Of a DNA stretch of 12,062 bases, positions 6,043 through 12,062 are shown piece by piece (position 1 is the first letter of the stretch; each line of letters starts with the position of its first letter). A program made the translations under genes and the position numbers. A model generated the notes under the pieces. That model was not told where the DNA came from. It was given only the letters and a program-made list of their open reading frames with translations, and did no database searches. This DNA is from Variovorax sp. (lineage in GTDB: Bacteria > Pseudomonadota > Gammaproteobacteria > Burkholderiales > Burkholderiaceae_C), in assembly GCA_028292835.1 (NCBI GenBank), contig JAQGLP010000079.1, forward strand, positions 1-12,062, in the 5' to 3' direction.

Positions 6043-6945
6043 ATGCCGCCTCGTCTGACCCCCGCCTCCGCCCTGCTGCTCACGGTGTCGCCCTTGCTGT
6101 GGGCCGCCAACGCGGTGGTCGGGCGCATGGTGCGCGAGCTGGTTTCGCCGGTCACGCTCAACTTCATGCGATGGGCGCTGGCGTTCCTGCTGCTGCTGCC
6201 GTTCGCCGTGGCCGCGCTGCATCCGTCGAGCGCGTTGTGGCCGCACTGGCGGCGCTACGGCCTGCTCGGGCTGCTCGGCGTCGGGGCCTACAACGCGCTG
6301 CAGTACCTCGCCCTGCAGACCTCGACCCCGATCAACGTCACGCTGGTCGGCGCCAGCATGCCGCTGTGGATGCTGGCCACAGGCACGCTCTTCTTCGGCC
6401 AGCGCGTCACGCGCGGCGAGATGACCGGCGCGCTGCTGTCGATGGCCGGCGTGCTGCTGGTGCTCAGCCGCGGCGAATGGCAGCGCCTGCTCGCGCTGCG
6501 GCCGGTGGCCGGCGACCTCTACATGCTGCTGGCGACGCTCTCCTGGGCGCTCTACAGCTGGCTTCTGGCGCGCACCCGCGAGCCGGCCGAGGTGCGGCAC
6601 GACTGGGCGGCCTTCCTGATGGCGCAGATGGTGTTCGGGTTGGCCTGGTCGGGCCTGTTCGCGGCGCTCGAATGGGGCGCGGGCGCCTTTCATGTGCGCT
6701 GGGGTTGGCCGCTCGTGACCGCGCTGACCTTCATCGCCATCGGCCCGGCACTCGTGGCCTACCGCTGCTGGGGCGCCGGGGTGCAGCGCGCCGGCCCGAA
6801 GGCGGCCGGCTTCTTCATCAACCTGACGCCGCTGTTCGCGGCGCTGCTGTCGGCGGCGTTCCTGGGCGAATGGCCGCATGCCTACCACGCGGTCGCGTTT
6901 GCGCTGATCGTGGGCGGCATCGTGGTGTCGTCGTCGCGGCGCTAG
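6043..6945 (+). CDS. EamA/DMT-family transporter (10 predicted membrane segments)
   Basis: Inner-membrane protein of 300 residues in the drug/metabolite transporter superfamily, composed of two EamA repeats (about 8-140 and 153-296). Family landmarks include LLWAANAVVGRMV and NFMRWALAFLLLL near the start, LQYLALQTSTPINVTLVGASMPLWM closing repeat one, and AGFFINLTPLFAALLSAAFLGEWP in repeat two. Members usually export metabolites or amino acids, but the substrate cannot be told from sequence. The ATG at 6043 fits the family N terminus; longer frames upstream run across the divergent gap and are unlikely. The gene is alone on its strand, and its stop codon shares the bases CTAG with the stop of the convergent SDR gene. 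Confidence 0.9.
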   Translation: MPPRLTPASALLLTVSPLLWAANAVVGRMVRELVSPVTLNFMRWALAFLLLLPFAVAALHPSSALWPHWRRYGLLGLLGVGAYNALQYLALQTSTPINVTLVGASMPLWMLATGTLFFGQRVTRGEMTGALLSMAGVLLVLSRGEWQRLLALRPVAGDLYMLLATLSWALYSWLLARTREPAEVRHDWAAFLMAQMVFGLAWSGLFAALEWGAGAFHVRWGWPLVTALTFIAIGPALVAYRCWGAGVQRAGPKAAGFFINLTPLFAALLSAAFLGEWPHAYHAVAFALIVGGIVVSSSRR

Positions 6946-7742
6946 TAGGTGCCGGGATAGGCGCCGCCGTCCGCCAGCACGTTCTGCCCGGTGATGTAGG
7001 CGGCCTGCACGCTGCACAGGAAGGCGCAGATGGCGCCGAACTCGGCGGGGTTGCCGAAGCGGCCGGCAGGGATGTGCTTCTGGCGGGCGGCACGGATCGC
7101 CTCGACGTCCTGGCCGGACTTCTGGGCGGCGCCCGCGAAGGTACCGCGCAGCCGGTCGGTGTCGAAGGCGCCCGGCAGCAGGTTGTTGATCGTCACGCCC
7201 TTGGCCGCGATGGCCGAGCGCGCCACGCCGGCGACGAAGCCGGTCAGCCCGCTGCGCGCGCCGTTGGAGAGGCCCAGGATGTCGATCGGCGCCTTGACCG
7301 CGCTCGACGTGATGTTGACGATGCGCCCGAAACCGCGCGCGGCCATGCCGTCGACCGTGGCCTTGATGAGCTCGATGGGCGTGAGCATGTTGGCGTCGAC
7401 CGCCCGCAGCCAGGCGGCGCGGTCCCAGTCACGGAAATCGCCGGGCGGCGGACCGCCGGCGTTGGTGACGACGATGTCGAAGTCCGGGTGCGCGGCAAAG
7501 GCCGCGGCGCGCCCTTCGGGCGTCGTGATGTCGGCCGCCACCGGCTTGACGAAAGGAGCGTGGCCCGCGCCGCCTGCGCTTGCGGCTCTCAATTGCATGG
7601 CCGCCGCGTCGAGCGCCTCGGCGCCCCGCGCGACGATGACCACGTTGACGCCTTCGCGCACCAGCGCTTGCGCGCAACCTAGGCCCAGCCCCTTGCTGGC
7701 GCCGCACACCAGCGCCGTCCTGCCTGCGATTCCAAGATCCAT
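6942..7742 (-). CDS. Atypical SDR-family protein (FabG-like fold, catalytic Tyr and Lys replaced)
   Basis: A 266-residue Rossmann-fold protein of the short-chain dehydrogenase/reductase family, cytoplasmic. The cofactor loop G14-ASK-G18-L-G20, D71 in VAADI and the NAG motif at 94-96 are present. The catalytic centre is not classical: S146 in NITSSA is kept, but the Tyr and Lys of YxxxK are S159 and R163 in LGLSNGARSGL. I recall a group of ketoacyl-reductase-like SDRs (such as CDD cd05344) with this departure, so it is probably ancestral rather than a recent mutation. Reductase activity should therefore not be assumed. The start at 7742 is supported by GGGAG about 8-10 nt upstream and by the MDLGIAGRTALVCGASKG N terminus. 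It is the last gene of the - strand operon, 16 bp after the EamA-type transporter gene. Confidence 0.88.
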   Translation of the reverse strand: MDLGIAGRTALVCGASKGLGLGCAQALVREGVNVVIVARGAEALDAAAMQLRAASAGGAGHAPFVKPVAADITTPEGRAAAFAAHPDFDIVVTNAGGPPPGDFRDWDRAAWLRAVDANMLTPIELIKATVDGMAARGFGRIVNITSSAVKAPIDILGLSNGARSGLTGFVAGVARSAIAAKGVTINNLLPGAFDTDRLRGTFAGAAQKSGQDVEAIRAARQKHIPAGRFGNPAEFGAICAFLCSVQAAYITGQNVLADGGAYPGTY

Positions 7743-7758
7743 GATGGTTGCTCCCGGG

Positions 7759-8709
7759 CTAGCGCCCTGTTCGTGTAAAGACAAAGATTCCCGTGATCAC
7801 CAGCGCCGTGCCGGCCGCGATCCAGGCGGTGAAAGGCTCGTCCAGGATCAGGACACCCATCAGGATGGTCGACATCGGCCCGACCATGCCGGTCTGCGCG
7901 GCCAGGGGGGCGCCGATGCGCTCGATCGCCATCATGACGGCCAACACCGGCACGGCGGTGCACAGCGTCGCGTTGAGGACCGACAGCCAGATCACCTGCG
8001 GCGCCAGCGCGGCCAGCAGGCCGACCGGACGCAGCAGCAAAAATTGCGCGATGCACAGCAGGCAGGCCACGCTGGTGGCGAGCCCGACGAGGCGCAGCGA
8101 GCCCAGCCGCTTGACGAACTCTCCGCTCGCCAGCAGGTAGATCGCATAGCTGATGGCGCTCAGGAACACCAGCAGGGAGCCCCAGGCCGCATCCCGGCTC
8201 TGGCCCATCTGCAATTCGTGGCCGAACACCAGCAGCACCCCGGCGTAGCTGACGACCATGCCGGCCAGTTGCCAGCGCGTGACGCGGCGGCGCCAGACGA
8301 TCCAGCCGAAGGCCAGCACCAGCGTCGGGTTGAGGTACAGGATGAGCCGCTCGAAGCCGGCGGTGATGTAGGCCAGCCCGGCGAAATCCAGGAAGCTCGA
8401 CAGGTAGTAGCCCGAAAAACCCAGTCCCAGCACGCCGATCCAGTCGCGCGCCGCGAGCGAGGGCTTGCCGCGCCCCGCCCACCAGGCCATCAGCGCGAAC
8501 AGCGGCAGCGCGAACAGCATGCGCAGCATGATCAGCGTGACCGCGTCGACGCCGTAGCGGTAGGCCAGCTTGACGATGATCGCCTTGCCGCTGAAGGCGA
8601 TCGCCCCGAGCGTCGCCAGGATCAGGCCGGGCGCTATGCTTTTTGCAGCACCCATCTCACGCGGGACGGGCGCCAAAGACGCTTTCTGCTTGGAAATCGC
8701 GGTGGGCAT
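7759..8709 (-). CDS. EamA/DMT-family transporter in the tctC-GGT-like operon
   Basis: A 316-residue inner-membrane protein with ten predicted segments in two EamA repeats (about 28-160 and 175-312). Landmarks are LATLGAIAFSGKAIIVKLAYRYG, GLAYITAGFERLILYLNPTLVLAFGW and MVGPMSTILMGVLILDEPFTAWIAAGTALVITGIF. It is only distantly similar to the other EamA protein of the window. Its ATG lies 6 bp after the stop of the GGT-like gene and there is no clear Shine-Dalgarno sequence, so translational coupling is likely. An alternative start is Met19 (8655), which would remove a polar 18-residue leader and match the family start better. Within the operon it may export a product of the hydrolase; that is inference. 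Confidence 0.9.
   Translation of the reverse strand: MPTAISKQKASLAPVPREMGAAKSIAPGLILATLGAIAFSGKAIIVKLAYRYGVDAVTLIMLRMLFALPLFALMAWWAGRGKPSLAARDWIGVLGLGFSGYYLSSFLDFAGLAYITAGFERLILYLNPTLVLAFGWIVWRRRVTRWQLAGMVVSYAGVLLVFGHELQMGQSRDAAWGSLLVFLSAISYAIYLLASGEFVKRLGSLRLVGLATSVACLLCIAQFLLLRPVGLLAALAPQVIWLSVLNATLCTAVPVLAVMMAIERIGAPLAAQTGMVGPMSTILMGVLILDEPFTAWIAAGTALVITGIFVFTRTGR
8629..8653. repeat. Imperfect palindrome around GCTATGC-TTTTT-GCAGC in the EamA gene start
   Basis: GGGCGCTATGC, a TTTTT centre, then GCAGCACCC give an imperfect hairpin with TGC/GCA next to the loop and GGG/CCC at the base. It encodes part of the polar N-terminal leader of the transporter (around KSIAPG). It resembles the ileS hairpin in containing GCTAT and a short AT loop, but the stem is poor. 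It may be a decayed repeat or chance. Confidence 0.2.
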
Positions 8710-8715
8710 GAAGGG

Positions 8716-10329
8716 TCAGAATCCGGCGGCGAGGCCGTCGCGGCGCGGGTCGCTGGCGGCCACGTAGCCCTCCACCGCCGGGTCGCCCATGCGCCAGATG
8801 AACTGGCCGGCGCCGAAGTCCTGGTACGAGTCGTTGATGACCTCCACCCGGTGGCCGAGCGCCGCCAGGCCCTGCGCGACCGCCGGGTTCATGGTGCCCT
8901 CGATGTTGATCTCGAGCCCGGTATTGAAGCGCCAGCGCGGCGCGTCGCAGGCGGCCTGGGGGTTCTGGCGGTAGTCGAGCATGCGCACCAGCGTCTGCAG
9001 ATGGCCCTGGGGCTGCATGTTGCCGCCCATCACGCCGAAGCTCATGACCGGCTGGCCGTCCTGGGTCAGGAAGGCCGGGATGATGGTGTGGAACGGCCGC
9101 TTGCCCGGCGCGACGAGGTTCGGGCTGCCCTCCTTCAGGCTGAAGCCGTGGCCGCGGTTTTGCAGGCTGATGCCGAACCCGGGCTCGACGCAGCCCGAGC
9201 CGAAGCCCATGTAGTTGCTCTGGATGAAGCTGACCATCATCCCGCTCTCGTCGGCGGTGGTGAGGTAGACGGTGCCGCCCCTGACGGGGTTGCCTGCCTT
9301 GAAGTCCTGCGCCTTTTTCATGTCGATCAGTCTGGCACGCGTTGCCAGGTACGCGTCATCGAGCATTTGCGCGGGCGTCATCGCCATCGACGAGGGCTCG
9401 GCCACGTAGCGGTAGACGTCGGCGAACGCCAGCTTCATCGCCTCGATCTGCAGGTGCTGGGAAGCCACCGAATCGACCGGCAGCGCGGCGATGTCGAACT
9501 TCTCCAGGATGCCCAGCGCCATCAGCGCGGCGATGCCCTGGCCGTTGGGCGGGATCTCGTGCAGGGTGTGGCCGCGGTAGTCGCGCGAGATCGGCGTCAC
9601 CCATTCGGGCCGGTACGCCGCCAGGTCGGCCAGCGTGAGCGCGCCGCCCTGCTCCTGCGAGAAGCGCACCAGCGCCTCGGCGATCTCGCCGGTATAGAAA
9701 GCCTCGCCCCGGTTGTGCGCAATGGCCCGCAGCGCGCGGGCCGCGGCAGGGAAGCAGAACAGCTCGCCGACCTCCGGCGCGCGCCCCCAGGGCAGGAAGG
9801 TTTGCGCAAAGCCCGGCAGGGAGCGCAGCAGCGGCGTGGCGGCCGCCCACTTCTGCCGCACCACGGGGGCCACCAGGTAGCCGCGCTCGGCGATCTCGAT
9901 GGCCGGCGCCAGCAGGTCGGCGAAAGGCAGCTTGCCGAAGCGCTCCGACAAGGCCACCCAGCCGCGCACCATGCCGGGCACCGTGACCGAATCGATCCCG
10001 CGCATGGGCGGGGTCGCGGCATCGGCGCCGTACTTGCGCCTGAAATATTCGGGGGTCCAGGCCTGCGGCGCCGGGCCGGACGCATTGAGCCCGTGGAGCT
10101 GCTGCCCGTCCCACAGGATGCAGAAGGCGTCGCTGCCCAGGCCGTTGCTGACCGGCTCCACCAGGGTCTTGACGGCCGCCGTCGCGACCGCCGCGTCGAC
10201 CGCGTTGCCGCCCTGCTGCAGGATGCGCAGCCCGGCCTGCACCGCCAGCGAATGCGAGGTGGCCACGACGTTGCGCGCGAACACCGGCAGGCGCAGTGAG
10301 GGATAGGGGGTGGCGTAGTCGAACTTCAT
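8716..10329 (-). CDS. Gamma-glutamyltransferase-family Ntn hydrolase, cytoplasmic YwrD-like type
   Basis: A 537-residue member of the GGT fold, which self-cleaves to expose an N-terminal threonine nucleophile. The predicted nucleophile is T353 (GGTVYLTTAD), giving subunits of about 352 and 185 residues, the usual proportions. Other family landmarks are the MVATS-like start (NVVATSHSLAVQAGL), GGNAVDAAVATA, the FGSG segment (376-379) and the ending AASDPRRDGLAAGF. There is no signal peptide, unlike periplasmic GGT, and the N terminus (MKFDYATPYPSLR) resembles B. subtilis YwrD. Residues that hold the gamma-glutamyl group in true GGTs are changed (S84, R392, G395, H414, T415), so the substrate is probably another amide or acyl compound. 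It starts 7 bp after the tctC stop and ends 6 bp before the EamA start, so it is an operon gene. Confidence 0.92.
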   Translation of the reverse strand: MKFDYATPYPSLRLPVFARNVVATSHSLAVQAGLRILQQGGNAVDAAVATAAVKTLVEPVSNGLGSDAFCILWDGQQLHGLNASGPAPQAWTPEYFRRKYGADAATPPMRGIDSVTVPGMVRGWVALSERFGKLPFADLLAPAIEIAERGYLVAPVVRQKWAAATPLLRSLPGFAQTFLPWGRAPEVGELFCFPAAARALRAIAHNRGEAFYTGEIAEALVRFSQEQGGALTLADLAAYRPEWVTPISRDYRGHTLHEIPPNGQGIAALMALGILEKFDIAALPVDSVASQHLQIEAMKLAFADVYRYVAEPSSMAMTPAQMLDDAYLATRARLIDMKKAQDFKAGNPVRGGTVYLTTADESGMMVSFIQSNYMGFGSGCVEPGFGISLQNRGHGFSLKEGSPNLVAPGKRPFHTIIPAFLTQDGQPVMSFGVMGGNMQPQGHLQTLVRMLDYRQNPQAACDAPRWRFNTGLEINIEGTMNPAVAQGLAALGHRVEVINDSYQDFGAGQFIWRMGDPAVEGYVAASDPRRDGLAAGF

Positions 10330-10336
10330 GGTGGGC

Positions 10337-11311
10337 TCACTCGTTGGTGATCTTGCGGTCGATGACGATTTTTTTCCATTTGGCGGCGTCCAGCGCCACC
10401 ATGCCGGCCAGCTGCGCCGGGGTGCCGGCGGGCGCGGGCGAGATCCCGAGCCGCGCCAGCTTGTCGCGCACTTCCGGGTCGGCCAGCGCCTGGTTGGCCG
10501 CCGTGTTGAGCCGCGCCACCATGTCCGCGGGCAACCCCCTGGGACCGTACAGGCCGAACCAGGTGTTCGATTCGAACCCCGGCAGCGTGTCGGCGATGGG
10601 CGGCAGCTCGGGCGCCAGCGGGCTGCGCTTGAGCGAGGTCACGCCCAGCGCGCGCAGCCGGCCGTCGCGCACGTGGGGCATGCCGGTGGGCAGGGAATCG
10701 AACATCACGTCGACCTTGCCGCTGATGAGGTCGGGGATCGCCAGGGCGGTGCCCTTGTAGGGGATGTGGGTCACGAACACGTCGGCCTGCGCCTTGAAGA
10801 GCTCGGCCGTGAGCTGCACGATGGTGCCGTTGCCGCTCGACGCGTAGTTGAGCTTGCCGGGGTTCTTCTTCGCGTAGTCGATCCACTCGCGCACGGTCTT
10901 GGCGGGCGAACTGTTCGGCACCAGCATGATGCTGGGCGCGTCGCCCACATGTGCGATCGGCGTGAAGTCGCGCACCGTGTCGTAGGGCAGCCTGTTGCCG
11001 AGCGCCGGACCGATCGAATGGGTGCTGGTGGTGGCCAGCAGCAGCGTGTAGCCGTCGGGCGGCGCCTTGGCCGCGAGATCGGCGCCGATGCTGCCGCCGG
11101 CGCCGGGCTTGTTGTCGATGATGATCGCGGCGCCCAGCCTTTCGCTCATCTTCTGCGACAGCGTGCGGGCGAACAGGTCGGTCGCGCCGGCGGCCGGAAA
11201 CGGCACGACGAGGCGGATCGGCTTGGCAGGATAGGCTTGCCCATGAACCGGAAGCAAGGGCCAGAGCGTGCTCAGGAGGGCTCCCGCGAGCGCCAGGTTT
11301 CTACGTTTCAT
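10337..11311 (-). CDS. Bug/TctC-family tripartite tricarboxylate transporter binding protein
   Basis: Periplasmic solute-binding protein of 324 residues, typical of the Bug family that is greatly expanded in Burkholderiales. Residues 1-26 are a signal peptide (MKRR, hydrophobic core, cleavage probably after HGQA). The mature start YPAKPIRLVVPFPAAGATDLFAR is the family signature, followed by IIDNKPGAGGSIGADLAAKAPPDGYTLL, PYDTVRDFTPIAHVG and HIPYKGTALAIPDLISGKVDVMFD. Bug proteins bind small carboxylates or amides and pass them to TctA/TctB; the ligand here is unknown. The start at 11311 is fixed by the signal peptide and by GAGGA at 11316-11320, although the frame is open further upstream. It follows the tctA fragment but is separated from it by a strong terminator, and it heads a packed run of four genes. 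Confidence 0.95.
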   Translation of the reverse strand: MKRRNLALAGALLSTLWPLLPVHGQAYPAKPIRLVVPFPAAGATDLFARTLSQKMSERLGAAIIIDNKPGAGGSIGADLAAKAPPDGYTLLLATTSTHSIGPALGNRLPYDTVRDFTPIAHVGDAPSIMLVPNSSPAKTVREWIDYAKKNPGKLNYASSGNGTIVQLTAELFKAQADVFVTHIPYKGTALAIPDLISGKVDVMFDSLPTGMPHVRDGRLRALGVTSLKRSPLAPELPPIADTLPGFESNTWFGLYGPRGLPADMVARLNTAANQALADPEVRDKLARLGISPAPAGTPAQLAGMVALDAAKWKKIVIDRKITNE

Positions 11312-11350
11312 GGGGTCCTCTTGCAAGCCACGGCAGGGAAGGTCGAAATG

Positions 11351-11373
11351 AAAAACAGCGCCCGAAGGCGCCG
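11351..11373 (-). terminator. Rho-independent terminator with UUCG loop between tctA and tctC
   Basis: On the - strand CGGCGCC, loop TTCG, then GGCGCTG form a 7-bp stem (one G-T pair) closed by C(UUCG)G, an exceptionally stable tetraloop, and directly followed by TTTTT. This is the clearest terminator in the window. It sits 28 bp after the tctA stop and 40 bp before the tctC start, so it either ends the tctA transcript or lets only part of it continue into tctC. Confidence 0.85.
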
Positions 11374-11400
11374 TTCGGCTTGAGCTCCAGGGCTCCGGCC

Positions 11401-12062
11401 TCATTCTTCCACGAAGGCTTCCTCGCGCTTGGACTTGACCGCCGGCAGCAGCACGATGATGAGCAGCAGGACGGCTGCGGCCAGCAGGCCGGCCGAGAGC
11501 GGCCGCGACACGAACACGCTCCAGTCGCCGCGCGACAGCAGCAGCGCCCGGCGCAGGTTCTCTTCCATCATCGGCCCCAGGATGAAGCCCAGCAGCAGCG
11601 GCGCGGGCTCGCAGCCGAGCTTGTAGAACATGTAGCCGATGAAGCCGAAGGCGCCGACGATCCAGATGTCGAAGGTGTTGTTGTTGGTCGAGTACACGCC
11701 GATGGCGCAGAACAGCACGATCGAGGGGAACAGGTACTTGTAGGGCACCGACAGCAGCTTGATCCACATGCCGATCAGCGGCAGGTTCAGGATCACCAGC
11801 ATCGCGTTGCCGATCCACATGGAGGCGATCAGGCCCCAGAACAGCTCGGGGTTGCTGGTCATGACCTGCGGACCCGGCTGGATGTTGTGGATGGTCATGG
11901 TGCCGACCATCAGCGCCATCACGGCGTTGGGCGGGATGCCCAGCGTCAGCAGCGGGATGAAGGAGGTCTGCGCGCCGGCGTTGTTGGCCGCCTCGGGTGC
12001 CGCGACGCCGCGGATGTTGCCCTTGCCGAAGGGCACTTCGCCCGGGTTCAGCTTGGTCTTCT
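11401..12062 (-). CDS. tctA: Tripartite tricarboxylate transporter permease TctA, C-terminal part (runs off the right edge)
   Basis: TctA is the large inner-membrane subunit of the Bug-dependent tripartite tricarboxylate transporter and carries the ion-coupled transport path. About 220 C-terminal residues are present and the frame remains open to the window edge; the internal GTG at 12036 is not a true start. Conserved TctA wording is clear: RGVAAPEAANNAGAQTSFIP, LLTLGIPPNAVMALMVGTM, IHNIQPGPQVM, and GYMFYKLGCEPAPLLLGFILGPMMEENLRRAL. Several hydrophobic segments end in one near VSRPLSAGLLAAAVLLLIIVLLP, followed by a charged tail KSKREEAFVEE. tctB, if present, would lie to the right. The neighbouring Bug protein is the expected partner, despite the terminator between them. 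Confidence 0.96.
   Translation of the reverse strand, partial: KTKLNPGEVPFGKGNIRGVAAPEAANNAGAQTSFIPLLTLGIPPNAVMALMVGTMTIHNIQPGPQVMTSNPELFWGLIASMWIGNAMLVILNLPLIGMWIKLLSVPYKYLFPSIVLFCAIGVYSTNNNTFDIWIVGAFGFIGYMFYKLGCEPAPLLLGFILGPMMEENLRRALLLSRGDWSVFVSRPLSAGLLAAAVLLLIIVLLPAVKSKREEAFVEE

Noticed and set aside
5934..6167. N-terminal extension of QorA up to 6167.
   Set aside because: It crosses the divergent gap and the start of the EamA gene. AGGAG at 5941-5945 and the family N terminus place the start at 5933.
7030..10299. A 1089-codon open frame on the + strand opposite the SDR, EamA and GGT-like genes.
   Set aside because: Its translation is dominated by His, Arg, Gln, Gly and Ala with no recognisable domain. 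It is the mirror of three well-supported genes and arises from strong G/C third-position bias.
11312..11818. Longer frame for the Bug protein reaching into tctA.
   Set aside because: The signal peptide beginning MKRRNLALAG and a GAGGA site fix the start at 11311; the extension is a shadow of tctA.
1..12062. CRISPR arrays, tRNA or rRNA genes, insertion sequences, toxin-antitoxin or defence genes.
   Set aside because: I looked for spaced direct repeats, cloverleaf-like sequences, transposase motifs and defence-family motifs on both strands and saw none.

Overview
The window is GC-rich (roughly two thirds G+C), densely coded bacterial chromosome. Gene content and protein wording point to Burkholderiales, most likely a Comamonadaceae-type betaproteobacterium. 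The pointers are the ileS-lspA pair, a Bug/TctC binding protein beside a TctA permease, and a GCTATC...GATAGC hairpin repeat of a kind I remember from that family. I see no rRNA, tRNA, CRISPR array, insertion sequence, phage gene or attachment site. No gene-free stretch exceeds about 110 bp.

Left part (1-2885, + strand): the 3' end of ileS (isoleucyl-tRNA synthetase), a possible 28-codon mini-ORF joined by ATGA overlaps to both neighbours, lspA (signal peptidase II), then a YjbB-like Na+/phosphate transporter with a PhoU-like tail.

Middle part (2886-6945): a bile-acid/Na+-symporter-like (YfeH-type) carrier on the - strand, divergent from a LysR-type regulator. Their shared 70-bp AT-rich gap carries a perfect 13-bp dyad lying inside a candidate lysR promoter. 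Next come a QorA-type quinone oxidoreductase (- strand) and, divergent from it, an EamA-family transporter (+ strand).

Right part (6942-12062, - strand, read right to left): the 3' end of tctA, a strong UUCG-loop terminator, then four tightly packed genes: a Bug/TctC solute-binding protein, a cytoplasmic GGT-like Ntn hydrolase, a second EamA-family transporter and an atypical SDR. Gaps are 7, 6 and 16 bp, so these four are very likely one transcript. A reasonable but unproven reading is uptake of an organic anion (Bug plus Tct permease), hydrolysis of an amide or acyl compound, export of a product, and a dehydrogenase-fold protein of unknown activity.

Most genes are ordinary housekeeping or transport genes, and I did not find a clear new defence, mobile or biosynthetic system. 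The most interesting points are in the right-hand operon. The 'gamma-glutamyltransferase' keeps the catalytic threonine but lacks the residues that bind the gamma-glutamyl group in true GGTs, and the SDR has lost both the catalytic Tyr and Lys. Other points are the terminator between tctA and tctC, the repeat inside ileS coding sequence, the mini-ORF bridge and several apparently leaderless starts.
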